Shown one piece after another: positions 25,912-35,050 of a stretch of DNA of 41,515 bases. Source of the DNA: Candidatus Poribacteria bacterium (lineage in GTDB: Bacteria; Poribacteria; WGA-4E; WGA-3G). A program made the position numbers and the translations under genes. The DNA lies in contig JAGWBV010000016.1 in assembly GCA_021295715.1 (NCBI GenBank), forward strand, positions 364-41,878, read 5' to 3'. Below the pieces are notes generated by a model, which was not told the DNA's origin, searched no databases, and was given only the letters and a program-made list of their open reading frames with translations. Position 1 is the stretch's first letter. Each line of letters begins with the position of its first letter.

Positions 25912-26991
25912 ATGATTAAGGAACCTGAAGATTTTATTGTCGAGGAACTACCGCTGTACGAACCTACCCGCTCAGGGACGCACACCTTTTTCGCTATTCG
26001 GAAACGGAATCTCAGCACCTTGGAGGCAATTAACAGAATTGCACGGGATTTACAGGTCCGCACTCAGCAGTTTGGTTACGCAGGCTTGAAGGATAAGAAC
26101 GCAGTCACAACACAAGTGCTATCTGTCGAAGGGGTGCTACCGGAACGGGTTTTGAGAATTGAGCAACCGGATATTGAAGTGCTTTGGGCAGAACGGCATC
26201 CGCATAAATTACGGGTAGGACACCTTCGGGGCAACCGGTTTCAGATAATCCTCCGCGATATTCCCCATGATGCCCTACCTCTTATCGAACCGGCAATGAA
26301 GCGATTGGCAACTGAAGGGGTGCCGAATCGCTTTGGAGCACAGCGGTTTGGGAATAAAAACGATTCACATCTGATTGGCAAAGCACTGGTAAAGTCGGAT
26401 TGGGATGCCGTGATGCGTTATATGCTCACGGATGACGTCCTACAGGTCGATGATATCGCCCGCCGTATGCAACGGGAATTAGCGAAGAAACCCCCAGAAA
26501 AGGTAGTAATGTGTATTCCACACCGGCTCCGCAAGTTGTTTTTGTCGGCGTATCAGGCGTTCCTATTTAATCGCGTTTTGGAAATGCGAACCCCGTGTTT
26601 GGGTAAACTTCTTGAAGGCGACATCGCTGTGAAACACGATAACGGAGCCCCTTTTCTCGTTGTGGATGCTACCGCTGAGCAACCGCGAGCGGATGCGTTT
26701 GAAATTAGTCCTTCAGGCCCGATTTTCGGGTATAAGATGCGCTTACCAACCGGCGACGTGCTCGCATTGGAGATATCGCTCCTTGCAGATGAAGGGGTTC
26801 GATTTGAAGCCTTTCGTAAGGTTGTCGGTATCCGTTTACCGGGGACGCGCAGACCTTTACGGATGGCGATGCAATTGCATGACGTGTCTGCTGTCAAGGG
26901 TGAGGGAGTCCATCTCAGTTTTATGCTGCCTGCGGGTGGGTATGCGACTGTCGTATTGGAAGACGTTATGTCCAATATACAGGTCCCTTAA
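25912..26991 (+). CDS. truD: tRNA pseudouridine(13) synthase TruD
   Basis: 359 residues. KEPEDFIVEELPLYEP is the TruD N-terminus, FGYAGLKDKNAVTTQ carries the catalytic Asp61, NRFGAQRFGNKNDSHLIGKAL is the family signature, and AYQAFLFNRVLEMR follows the inserted TRUD domain. The enzyme isomerises U13 in tRNA(Glu). The start is the ATG preceded by AAGGAA. A stand-alone gene on the plus strand, facing the PEGA-protein gene. The insert domain is of normal size and all motifs appear intact. Confidence 0.92.
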   Translation: MIKEPEDFIVEELPLYEPTRSGTHTFFAIRKRNLSTLEAINRIARDLQVRTQQFGYAGLKDKNAVTTQVLSVEGVLPERVLRIEQPDIEVLWAERHPHKLRVGHLRGNRFQIILRDIPHDALPLIEPAMKRLATEGVPNRFGAQRFGNKNDSHLIGKALVKSDWDAVMRYMLTDDVLQVDDIARRMQRELAKKPPEKVVMCIPHRLRKLFLSAYQAFLFNRVLEMRTPCLGKLLEGDIAVKHDNGAPFLVVDATAEQPRADAFEISPSGPIFGYKMRLPTGDVLALEISLLADEGVRFEAFRKVVGIRLPGTRRPLRMAMQLHDVSAVKGEGVHLSFMLPAGGYATVVLEDVMSNIQVP

Positions 26992-27033
26992 ATGGTAGGT
27001 GTGGTTTCCGAGTCGCGTTGGAGGGTAGCGTCT

Positions 27034-28665
27034 TCAATCTGCCGGTGCAGTTCGCTTGGATTTTCGGAATCTAAAGAACGTCCACGCCCCTGATGCCAAT
27101 AGGACGACCAGTAATACAATCAGACCGATATTCAAAAGATAACGTCCACGATTCAGTTGCCATAGCCGCTGGCTTGCCAGTTTAGCGGCGGAACTTCCCT
27201 TGTCTGCTTTCATTTTCGTCTCTTCCCAATACCTTTTTGCAAGGGCAGGCTGACCGAGTTGCTCCGCGAGTTTTGCTGTAACAATGAGATAGGTGACATC
27301 CTGAACGTCTTGTTTCTCTACGGCATCAGCGAAGGAACTGAGGAGTAGAACTGTTAAGTCAGCGGACATTTGCGGGAAATCGCTCGTGAGTTCAATCCCA
27401 TTCTGAAAAGCAGTGACAGCCCCTTGATGGTTATGTCGGTCGAATTCGATTTGTGCCACTTCAAACCAGGTTCGTTTCACAAGTTGCAGGGGTTGTACTA
27501 TGTCGGTATAGCCGTCAAACGTGAAAGTTGCCGAACCGTAATTCAGGGCACCCTGTTTCACAAAGAGCGTGTAAGTTTCGCCGAGACGCAATAAACCTGA
27601 ATCCTCCCACTCATCAAACCGGTAGACTCCATCCGCTTCCACGGTCTGTTGATGCGCCGTTCCATCAATCCAAACAACAGCTTCGACAGGTGATGCACCT
27701 GAAACGCCTATAACGGTTCCGTGAATAGCAATAGACTCAAGTACCCAAGCAATATGGACGGATTCTCCAAGTTCTAACTGGAGTTCAGCGGTCTTGGATG
27801 GCGGGATGACGTATCCTGCTTTCTTCACGGTTACAGTAGAAGTGCCTTGTTGCAGATTTTCTGTGATGAGTTTCGGTGTGCTTCCGATCTCTACGTCGTT
27901 GATGGAAATATCTGCGCCTTCGGGGAATGTTGTGACCTTAAGCGCAGGACTGAGTTTAAGCAGTGCCATTTCGACATCCCCAGTGGGTGCAAGGATACCA
28001 TCCAAAAAATCAGGATTCATTCGCAATAATTCGTAGCTTTCTATAATACTGAGTTGTCGATTGTCATCTGCATCGGTTGTATCTACCGTGAGCGTATCGT
28101 GGAGTTGCTGAAGGAGGGCTGTTGTGTTTGCTGTCTCTGCCGATTGAATTGAGTTGAGCGCAGCAGTACCGAGCGTCTCGCGGTTCGCGTAGTAGGCGTT
28201 TAGGTTCGTGTCCTCTGTGTAACCATCGACAATAACAACGGTGTGCTTTCTTTCTGTCTCTCTGAACCAGTCGTTGAGGGTAGCATCTTGGATGCCTTGT
28301 TCGTCTCCAGGTGTTAGCAGATGCATAGCGTTCATACCTCTCGGCTTGGTAACTATCCCATGATATAGAAAAATCAGGGTATCCTGAACGGCTGTTTGCC
28401 TTCCAATTTCCTGAATCATGGCATGGATCTCTTCAGAGGTGGCACTGTCCCCTTCAAGGTGGTGGATCTGTTCACTCGGTATTTTTCCGCGAGTCGTTAG
28501 GAGTTCAATCAGTAAGTTCACCGGTTCATGGGCACGTGCTTCCGGTGTTGCGTCCACAATTAGCCAGTATGTACCAGAATCAGCCGAGAGTTCTGGTGTT
28601 GATACGAAAACAACCAATGCGACAGAAATAAAGATGGAGATAAAAGTAATCTTCTGCTTTGACAT
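27034..28665 (-). CDS. Membrane-anchored caspase-like/PEGA domain protein
   Basis: The ATG at 28665 is preferred because it opens a signal peptide (KITFISIFISVALVVFVS); the frame is open to 28797. 543 residues: a caspase-like (C14-type) fold at about 30-230 with the His motif LIFLYHG (His102) and the strand VVIVDGYT, where active caspases have DxC; the Cys is replaced by Tyr149. A PEGA domain follows (LKVTTFPEGADISINDVEIGSTP, about 242-290), then carboxypeptidase-regulatory-like beta repeats (TVIGVSGASPVEAVVWID), a helical part (400-505) and a C-terminal membrane segment (LLNIGLIVLLVVLLASGAW, 510-528) with a basic tail. Probably an extracytoplasmic binding or scaffold protein, not a protease. 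It stands alone, convergent with truD. Confidence 0.7.
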   Translation of the reverse strand: MSKQKITFISIFISVALVVFVSTPELSADSGTYWLIVDATPEARAHEPVNLLIELLTTRGKIPSEQIHHLEGDSATSEEIHAMIQEIGRQTAVQDTLIFLYHGIVTKPRGMNAMHLLTPGDEQGIQDATLNDWFRETERKHTVVIVDGYTEDTNLNAYYANRETLGTAALNSIQSAETANTTALLQQLHDTLTVDTTDADDNRQLSIIESYELLRMNPDFLDGILAPTGDVEMALLKLSPALKVTTFPEGADISINDVEIGSTPKLITENLQQGTSTVTVKKAGYVIPPSKTAELQLELGESVHIAWVLESIAIHGTVIGVSGASPVEAVVWIDGTAHQQTVEADGVYRFDEWEDSGLLRLGETYTLFVKQGALNYGSATFTFDGYTDIVQPLQLVKRTWFEVAQIEFDRHNHQGAVTAFQNGIELTSDFPQMSADLTVLLLSSFADAVEKQDVQDVTYLIVTAKLAEQLGQPALAKRYWEETKMKADKGSSAAKLASQRLWQLNRGRYLLNIGLIVLLVVLLASGAWTFFRFRKSKRTAPAD

Positions 28666-28828
28666 GTTTTCATCCGAAGTGTGTATTTCAGAGTCTCTAA
28701 TTTGGTAATAATTTAACAGAAATTCTGAATAATTGCAAGAAAAAAGAACCTCTTTGGGTGTTAAAATGTCTAAACTTTTATCAAGAAACTGCGTCATAAT
28801 GTTATAAACAAGATCTCTTTGGCGTGCC

Positions 28829-28856
28829 TTGAAAGTTTAAACTAAAATGTTATAGA
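28829..28856 (+). promoter_or_regulatory. Probable promoter of the TolC-like exporter operon
   Basis: TTGAAA (28829-28834), 16-bp spacer, TATAGA (28851-28856). Transcription from here gives a leader of about 240 nt (28863-29102) without a convincing ORF. The leader holds possible small stems but nothing I can match to a named riboswitch. Confidence 0.45.
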
Positions 28857-29102
28857 ATTTCGGAGTCTGTCTTGTATTAAGCATTCAGGTCTGCTGTTAG
28901 GAATTCCGCCCACAGATTTGCAGCAGCCAGCCTTAGGCAAAATTGGAGAGACTCGCATAGCAGCTGCAATTCAAATAATAATAATACGGTTTTGGCGAAA
29001 CGCATGGGTTCCCAAAACTTCCTGTTAGAAAGTGTTAAAACCGACACTAGGCGTCTGCCAAGAAGCACGTCTACAACTGTTGGAACAGACAAGGAGATGT
29101 TA

Positions 29103-30494
29103 ATGATTCACGGGAAAGTTATGTCGATTGTTTTGTCAAAGTTTAAAGGAATACCCCATTCAAGTTTCCGAAGCTTGCTCTTAAAATTCATCCTCGCTGT
29201 TCAATTTGCAGTCGTTCTTTGTGTCAATGCGCAGGAACCTGCCACCGAAATTGACTTAACCCAGCCTTTGACCCTTGAACAATGTATCCAGGTAGGTTTG
29301 GAAAAATCGACGAGTATGCGAAATGCGCGTTTGAATCTTGCGATACAGGAACTTCGGGTAAAAACTGCGCGTGCTGATTATTTTCCACGTGTTTTTTCAA
29401 CCGGTGCTTACGATTTCTCTGATCGAATCGACTTCGGCTTTGAGCCTGAAAACTACAATTTAGGATTGGGGGCACAATACACAATTTGGGACAATGGTCA
29501 ACGCGAGGGCGGGTTCGCGCAGGCAAAAGAATCCCTGAGCGCCACTGTGAGCCGCAATGAGGGGATCAAACAAAGTTTAATTTTGCAAATCACTGAAGCT
29601 TACTATGATGTCCTTCAATTCCAAGCGTTGGTTGAAGTGAGTGAGCAAAATTTGGCAAGGGCGCAAGAGAACACGCAACGGACTAAGGATTTTGTAGAGG
29701 CAGGTTCGCTCATTCCAGCGGATGTAGCGACGGCTGAGGTGCGAGAGGGAAATAATAGATTAGCACTGCTAAATAACCAAAATTCACTTCAAGTTGCCAA
29801 AGCCAGGTTACCGCGGCTCCTCGGTTTAGATCCGGGTGTTTTAATTACTGTTGCGGCGGATGAAGCGTTTCAGTTATATCAACAACGCGGCACCATTGAA
29901 AGATTACAAATACCGGTTGAGGAAGCTATCCAGATAGCACTTGACAATCGTCCGGAATTTAAAGAAACGGAATCGCAATTGAGATCACAGGAATGGTCCT
30001 TAACGCTCGCGAAATTACAGCGTTGGCCCCGTCTGAATGCCGATGTTGACTACAACGTTAACCTCGACGATTACCTCCGCGAACGCGAGAATTTCTCTGA
30101 CTTCCGGAGTTGGAGCGCAGGTGTGTCCCTTAATTTTACGTTTTTTGACGGTGGTATTTTGGGAAATCGGGTCAAAGAGTTAGCTATGCAATTAGAGCAA
30201 ACCCGTGAAAACGCAAGCGACTTGGAACGTTCCGTCGCGTTAGATGTCCGGCAATCGTATCTCAATCTCAAGCGCAGTGAAGCCTCTGTTGATATCGCCA
30301 AAACACTGGTTGTCAATGCCCGGCTCAGTTTAGAGGTTATTCAAGGGCGTTTTGATGTTGACAAAGCCATCCTGCTTGAACTCCTTGATGCCCAAACCAG
30401 TTATGCGCAAGCACTATCAGATGAAGTGAATACTTTCTACGATTACAAGATCTCACAAACCCGTTTACAAGATGCCATGGGAGTATTACAGTAA
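29103..30494 (+). CDS. TolC-family outer-membrane efflux channel
   Basis: Start set at the ATG 29103, six bases after AAGGAG (29091-29096); the frame is open further upstream. 463 residues with a signal peptide (LLLKFILAVQFAVVLCVNAQ), then LTLEQCIQVGLEKSTSMRNARLNLAIQE, the first OEP repeat, and a second repeat from about residue 265 (EEAIQIALDNRPEFKETESQLRSQE). Long helices and the YNVNLDDYL beta segment fit the trimeric channel-tunnel. It ends three bases before the adaptor gene. Exports substrates handed over by the adaptor and ABC pump. Confidence 0.88.
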   Translation: MIHGKVMSIVLSKFKGIPHSSFRSLLLKFILAVQFAVVLCVNAQEPATEIDLTQPLTLEQCIQVGLEKSTSMRNARLNLAIQELRVKTARADYFPRVFSTGAYDFSDRIDFGFEPENYNLGLGAQYTIWDNGQREGGFAQAKESLSATVSRNEGIKQSLILQITEAYYDVLQFQALVEVSEQNLARAQENTQRTKDFVEAGSLIPADVATAEVREGNNRLALLNNQNSLQVAKARLPRLLGLDPGVLITVAADEAFQLYQQRGTIERLQIPVEEAIQIALDNRPEFKETESQLRSQEWSLTLAKLQRWPRLNADVDYNVNLDDYLRERENFSDFRSWSAGVSLNFTFFDGGILGNRVKELAMQLEQTRENASDLERSVALDVRQSYLNLKRSEASVDIAKTLVVNARLSLEVIQGRFDVDKAILLELLDAQTSYAQALSDEVNTFYDYKISQTRLQDAMGVLQ

Positions 30495-30496
30495 CC

Positions 30497-32470
30497 ATGA
30501 AAGATCGAAAAAAATGGATTATCATCGGAGTCGTCGCCTTGGTTGTTATCGCTGTTGGCGCAATTGGTGCGACTCGGATGGACTTCAGTTTCGGTCAAAA
30601 TAAGAAGGAAACTGAGGTAAAACAGGAAATTGTGCGTCGCGGTGAATTCATCGTTCGCGTCCGTGAGTCTGGCAATCTGCGTTCCTTCCTTGAAGTGGAT
30701 GTCCGCTCGAACGTGGAAGGCGAGATCGTTGAAATTTTCGTTGATGAGGGAGACGAGGTCAAAATAGGCGATCGTTTGCTCCGAATTGATGATGAGCAAA
30801 TTCTGGAACAAAGGAAACAAGCGGAAGCGAATCGTGATGCCCAAAAAGCCCAACTCCAACGGGCAGAACTCCAAATTCAAATTACTGAAAAACAGGAAGA
30901 AAGTGGTCTTGCGCAAGCACGCAACTCCGTCGCTGTGGCACAGGCGACTTTGGATTCATTTGTTGCAACGACGCAGCAACGAATTACTGAAGCAGAAACA
31001 CAAGTAGCGACGACACAAATTGACCTGAATCGAGATAAGATTGGCTTAAAGCAGGCTGAGATCGCATTATCACAAGCAGGACTCATGTTTGATCGGGCGG
31101 AAACGAGTGTTGAATCCGCAAAGGTGGCACTCGAAACAGCGGCGTCCGAGTACAATCGAAACAAAGAACTGTTTGATAAGAAGTTAGTTTCAAAGCGGAC
31201 GTTAGAGGAATCACAAAACCAACTCGCCGGGGCGCGATCGCAGTATGAAAACGCACAGAAAGAGGTGGAGTCCCAAAAGGAAACCGTTAAGTCCCAGGAA
31301 GAAAATATCAATGTCCGGCAAGAAGCAATTCAGAGCCGCGAATCTACCTTGGAACTCAATAAAAAGAATGTTCTGACCCTTAAAGAATCGGAAGAAGCCC
31401 GGAAAAAGCAATTGGAAGCGGAATTGGAGAACGCTCGCACACGGCTCCGTCAATTGGAAGAAACGACTGAAGAAGAAAAGGAATTAACCCGTCATGCAAG
31501 AGTCGGCGCGGAGGCGAGTTTGCTCCAAGCACAAAGTCAGCTTGAATCACAACAAGAACGCTACGAATGGACGACAGTTATAGCTCCTATAGCGGGGACG
31601 GTTACGCGCCTCACTGTTGAGGAGGGAGAAATTATCACCTCGGGACGTTCCGCTTTTTCACGTGGCGATGCAATTATGCGCATTGCCGACCTCAATCAGA
31701 TGATTGTGAGGACGCAAATAAATCAGGTAGAAATCGGGAAGGTTAAAGAGGAACAACGCGCCGAAATCAGCGTTGATAGTTATCCTGGACAGGTCTTTCC
31801 GGGAAGGGTTAGCGAGATTTCACCGAGTGCGACCCCCCGTGGTCCCCAGAATCAGAGTTCCGTCATCACTTTTGAGGTAGATGTAGAGGTTATCGGTTCT
31901 CCATCAGAACTCCTGCCCGGTATGTCTGCGGATGTTGACATTATTGTGTTTGAAGAATCCGATATCCTTCAACTGCCAATACCGGCTGTGCTGAGTCCAA
32001 AGGTTTTTACTGTAAGAGCAAAGGTCAATTCCACGGATCTTGGACAATTTCAGGAAGGTCAGGAACTCAAAATCCGGAATTTGATTGGTAACGAGTTCGA
32101 TGGAAATGTCGGCAAGATTGATCCAGAGGAAACGCGTGGTAATCTTGAAATCTTGCTCGAAGGTGCGCAGAAAGGCTTGAAGAACGGTCCGACTGAGATC
32201 TCTATTGTTATTTCTGAACAGAATGTACTCTCCGATATAGAAGCGGAAGTGAGTAGCGAGCGGCAGTATTTTGTTATGTTAGATACAGGTGAACCCAAAA
32301 AAGATAAAAAAGAGCGAAAAGGCGTCAAAACTCACATTACAATCGGACAGCGTAATAACACCCACTTTCAAATCACTGGTGGTTTGAAGGAGGGAGACCG
32401 CGTTTTTGTGCCTTCTATGCAAGAATTGACAGAAGGACAAGGAAATGATTCAGAAGAAGAAGGCAAATAA
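30497..32470 (+). CDS. HlyD/MacA-type periplasmic adaptor with extended coiled coil
   Basis: 657 residues, much longer than the usual 350-450. A membrane anchor at the N-terminus (WIIIGVVALVVIAVGAIGA) precedes half of the lipoyl domain (VDVRSNVEGEIVEIFVDEGDEVKIG), a hairpin of very long heptad-rich helices at about 95-340 (QKAQLQRAELQIQITEKQEE to LEENARTRLRQ), the second lipoyl half (TVIAPIAGTVTRLTVEEGEII), a beta-barrel (MIVRTQINQVEIG) and a membrane-proximal part with a second barrel-like region near 500-560. Starts two bases after the TolC stop. It should bridge an inner-membrane ABC transporter to the TolC channel; the ATPase gene follows, but no permease. Confidence 0.85.
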   Translation: MKDRKKWIIIGVVALVVIAVGAIGATRMDFSFGQNKKETEVKQEIVRRGEFIVRVRESGNLRSFLEVDVRSNVEGEIVEIFVDEGDEVKIGDRLLRIDDEQILEQRKQAEANRDAQKAQLQRAELQIQITEKQEESGLAQARNSVAVAQATLDSFVATTQQRITEAETQVATTQIDLNRDKIGLKQAEIALSQAGLMFDRAETSVESAKVALETAASEYNRNKELFDKKLVSKRTLEESQNQLAGARSQYENAQKEVESQKETVKSQEENINVRQEAIQSRESTLELNKKNVLTLKESEEARKKQLEAELENARTRLRQLEETTEEEKELTRHARVGAEASLLQAQSQLESQQERYEWTTVIAPIAGTVTRLTVEEGEIITSGRSAFSRGDAIMRIADLNQMIVRTQINQVEIGKVKEEQRAEISVDSYPGQVFPGRVSEISPSATPRGPQNQSSVITFEVDVEVIGSPSELLPGMSADVDIIVFEESDILQLPIPAVLSPKVFTVRAKVNSTDLGQFQEGQELKIRNLIGNEFDGNVGKIDPEETRGNLEILLEGAQKGLKNGPTEISIVISEQNVLSDIEAEVSSERQYFVMLDTGEPKKDKKERKGVKTHITIGQRNNTHFQITGGLKEGDRVFVPSMQELTEGQGNDSEEEGK

Positions 32471-32477
32471 ATCAAAC

Positions 32478-32596
32478 TTATAGTAAAGTTTAGAATTAAT
32501 TAGACACTCTAAAGAGGCGAGGGTACAATCCTCGCCAGCGGCGGGGAGGGTTGTTTCGCTGCGCAACTGTCTACATATTTTCCGACTTTACTATAA
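32478..32596. repeat. 119-bp MITE with perfect 12-bp terminal inverted repeats
   Basis: TTATAGTAAAGT (32478-32489) is the exact reverse complement of ACTTTACTATAA (32585-32596). Inside, GGCGAGG (32516-32522) pairs with CCTCGCC (32530-32536). TA at both ends suggests insertion at TA, as in IS630/Tc1-type elements (inference). It fills almost the whole gap between adaptor and ABC ATPase genes. Confidence 0.7.
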
Positions 32597-32661
32597 ACGT
32601 GCTAAATTGTATTTCTTGTTCATGCTTACCTTCATAAAATCAAGGTTAAGGAGGAAACGTT

Positions 32662-33366
32662 GTGTTAATAGATGTGCGAGATTTGACGAAAATCTATCAA
32701 ATGGGTGATGTGCAGGTACATGCCTTACGGGGTGTGTCCTTCGAGATCACACAAGGTGAATTCATTGCGATTATGGGACCATCCGGCTCTGGAAAATCAA
32801 CCATGATGGATATTCTGGGGTGTCTTGCAACGCCGACATCGGGGCAGTACTACCTTGAAGGTGAAGAGGTCGGCAAGCTTTCCGATAATCGCCTGGCTGA
32901 CATTCGGAATAAAAAGATCGGTTTTGTGTTTCAGTCGTTTAACCTGCTCCCACGAACCAGTGCTCTCAACAATGTTGAATTACCGCTGATTTACTCGGGT
33001 TTGGGTAGAAAAGAACGCAAACGGCGCGCATTTGAATCCCTGGAGGCAGTCGGTTTAGCAGACCGCGTCGATCACAAGTCGACCGAGCTGTCTGGTGGTC
33101 AAATCCAGCGTGTGGCCATTGCCCGTGCTTTAGTCAATAGACCTTCAATGATCTTCGCTGATGAGCCGACAGGTAACTTGGATACCCGTTCTGGCACCGA
33201 AATTATGGCGATTTTCAACCGTTTGAATGATGAAGGCAATACCATCATCATGGTGACACATGAAGCTGAAGTCGCTGAACACGCCAAGCGCGTTCTCCAC
33301 ATTCGTGACGGTTTAATCGAGCGAGATGTCAGACGAAATGGCGATAATGGCGGGGATACTGGCTAA
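32662..33366 (+). CDS. MacB/LolD-type ABC transporter ATPase
   Basis: 234 residues from a GTG start (AAGGAGG at 32648-32654). Walker [11 protein letters not shown]-loop [21 protein letters not shown], signature [17 protein letters not shown], Walker [14 protein letters not shown]-loop [12 protein letters not shown]. These are the marks of the LolD/MacB/FtsE group (FNLL and EPTGNLD). It should drive a MacB-like permease, but the next gene is a GHMP-type enzyme, so the permease must be elsewhere or lost. The TolC, adaptor and ATPase order supports an export role. Confidence 0.92.
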   Translation: MLIDVRDLTKIYQMGDVQVHALRGVSFEITQGEFIAIMGPSGSGKSTMMDILGCLATPTSGQYYLEGEEVGKLSDNRLADIRNKKIGFVFQSFNLLPRTSALNNVELPLIYSGLGRKERKRRAFESLEAVGLADRVDHKSTELSGGQIQRVAIARALVNRPSMIFADEPTGNLDTRSGTEIMAIFNRLNDEGNTIIMVTHEAEVAEHAKRVLHIRDGLIERDVRRNGDNGGDTG

Positions 33367-33399
33367 TCTACGGAAAGTCCACAATGATCCGACACGACT

Positions 33400-34368
33400 A
33401 TGCACCACGTCAAAATTACCACTCCATCCCGCTTACACTTTTCTCTGCTTGATCTGAATGGTGTGTTGGGACGAGTTGATGGAGGGTTCGGTCTCGCAAT
33501 TGCTAAGCCCAATTTTCAAATTATTGCTGAGCGGGCAACTGGCATTCATCTACCATCTTCCGTATATCGCGATCGGACTGCTGCAGTACTTAAGCGACTT
33601 CAAGAAACCTATCCCTTTCCCGGCATTAAATTAACATTTCAATCTGAAATCCCGATGCACTGCGGATTCGGGTCTGGAACGCAACTTTCTCTCGGTGTTG
33701 CCCAGGCAGTCAATCTGCTATATGAACTTGGATTAGATGTGCAAGCATTGGCAAAAGTCGTCGGACGCGGTGGCACTTCAGGTATCGGTATAGCGGCATT
33801 CCAAACAGGCGGTTTCATTGTTGATGGCGGACATCGTTTTCCAGAACAGAAGGCATCGTTCCTGCCCTCCTCTGCACTTGGAGATATTCCGCCACCTCCT
33901 GTTTTGCTCCGTTATTCGTTTCCAGAAATGCCATTACTCATTGTCATGCCGAATTGTTCACGAATTTATGGTGACACAGAGATCGAATTGTTTCAGACCC
34001 TCTGTCCACAACCAGAATGGGTGGCACAGAAGCTTTCACACATCCTATTGATGCGAGTACTTCCTGCCTTGGTTGAAGGAGATATGCGCACTTTTGGCAA
34101 AGCCTTAAATCAAATTCAAACGTTTGGATGGAAAAAAGTGGAAATTGACGCACAAGGCACTGAACTCCAATTGACGCTTGACTTCTTACGCGACAGTGGA
34201 GCTTTCGGTGCGGGTGTTAGCAGTTGGGGCTCGGCAATTTGCGTGGTGGGTGAAGATATTGATAGGTTAAAGCGAGGCACCGAAGCATTCCTAAAAACAC
34301 TTCCAGATGGTGGTTCATGTTTTGTTACGCGGGCGAACAACTTGGGCGCGCGCGTTGTGCCGAGTTAA
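33400..34368 (+). CDS. GHMP-family protein like beta-ribofuranosylaminobenzene 5'-phosphate synthase
   Basis: 322 residues. The N-terminus VKITTPSRLHFSLLDLNGVLGRVDGGFGLAI and the glycine-rich IPMHCGFGSGTQLSLGVAQAVN (about 84-105) are the GHMP substrate and phosphate-binding motifs; GRGGTSGIGIAAFQTGGFIVDGGH and FGAGVSSWGSAI match the beta-RFAP synthase (MptG/MptN) group rather than sugar kinases. In archaea and C1-metabolising bacteria beta-RFAP synthase joins p-hydroxybenzoate or pABA to PRPP in tetrahydromethanopterin synthesis. It lies 33 bp after the ABC ATPase gene. No other methanopterin gene is in the window, so a different ligand is possible. Confidence 0.7.
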   Translation: MHHVKITTPSRLHFSLLDLNGVLGRVDGGFGLAIAKPNFQIIAERATGIHLPSSVYRDRTAAVLKRLQETYPFPGIKLTFQSEIPMHCGFGSGTQLSLGVAQAVNLLYELGLDVQALAKVVGRGGTSGIGIAAFQTGGFIVDGGHRFPEQKASFLPSSALGDIPPPPVLLRYSFPEMPLLIVMPNCSRIYGDTEIELFQTLCPQPEWVAQKLSHILLMRVLPALVEGDMRTFGKALNQIQTFGWKKVEIDAQGTELQLTLDFLRDSGAFGAGVSSWGSAICVVGEDIDRLKRGTEAFLKTLPDGGSCFVTRANNLGARVVPS

Positions 34369-34376
34369 AAATAGAA

Positions 34377-34402
34377 ACGGGCGGATGTTACCATCCGCCC
34401 GT
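34377..34402. terminator. Terminator hairpin between convergent genes
   Basis: ACGGGCGGATG (34377-34387) pairs perfectly with CATCCGCCCGT (34392-34402) around TTAC. On the minus strand it is followed by TTCTATTTTTA, so it suits nfuA; on the plus strand the T content is weaker. Probably bidirectional between the GHMP gene and nfuA. Confidence 0.8.
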
Positions 34403-34414
34403 CATCTGTATTAT

Positions 34415-35029
34415 TTATCCCTTACTTGGGGAATAGTACGGGTTATCTCCAGCATCGTGATCAGTCGTGTCAATCACGTGCTTAATCTCAGGAAATACTT
34501 CTTGAATCATCGCCTCAATGCCGTGTTTGAGGGTAACATTAGCCATGCCGCAGCCTTGACAACCGCCGCCCATGTGAATGTACACAGCATCCTCCTCGAC
34601 GTTCAGGAGTTCTATCTGTCCGCCGTGTGCCGCTACAGCCGGATTAATCCGTTCGTCAATCAGTTTCTGAACCTCTTGTGCTTTTGGATTGTCCCATGTT
34701 GGTGTATTTGGGTTTTCAATATTGAATCCACTGGAATTCAGGTCATCGACATAGTCAATCACAGCCCCTTTAAGGTCAGGTGCGCTTTCTGCATCGACGA
34801 GTACATTGAAATGCTCACATTCAACAACAATATCATCCGCTTGTGCTTCAGTCGCTAAACCCAAGCTGTATTGGAAAGCGGTAGCAGTTCTGCCTTGAAT
34901 ACTGATGCGAAGTCCTTCAACTTCAACCTCTTCAGTTTCTACCACTGCTTGAATCTTCTCTTGTGCGGCTTCTGTGACTGTAAGCAAAGGGGTTTCAGAT
35001 CCTTTGATTTTCTTCAAGAAATTCTTCAT
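34415..35029 (-). CDS. nfuA: NfuA-like iron-sulfur carrier protein
   Basis: 204 residues with the two-part NfuA layout: an N-terminal degenerate IscA/HesB-type domain (LTVTEAAQEKIQAVVETEE to LVDAESAPDLKGAVIDYVDD) lacking the carrier cysteines, and a NifU C-terminal domain (QKLIDERINPAVAAHGGQIELL) with the cluster-binding CQGCGM (Cys157, Cys160). Two subunits share one 4Fe-4S cluster and pass it to target proteins. It starts 21 bp behind the sigma factor gene and is probably co-transcribed with it. Confidence 0.88.
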   Translation of the reverse strand: MKNFLKKIKGSETPLLTVTEAAQEKIQAVVETEEVEVEGLRISIQGRTATAFQYSLGLATEAQADDIVVECEHFNVLVDAESAPDLKGAVIDYVDDLNSSGFNIENPNTPTWDNPKAQEVQKLIDERINPAVAAHGGQIELLNVEEDAVYIHMGGGCQGCGMANVTLKHGIEAMIQEVFPEIKHVIDTTDHDAGDNPYYSPSKG

Positions 35030-35050
35030 AGTTACCTTCCATGAGCGGTA

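Noticed and set aside
28666-28797. Upstream start of the PEGA protein
   Set aside because: It would place 44 residues before a clear signal peptide and lacks a ribosome binding site.
28863-29102. Possible riboswitch in the leader of the exporter operon
   Set aside because: I tried the c-di-GMP-I pattern and found no match to its conserved core; no other class fitted.
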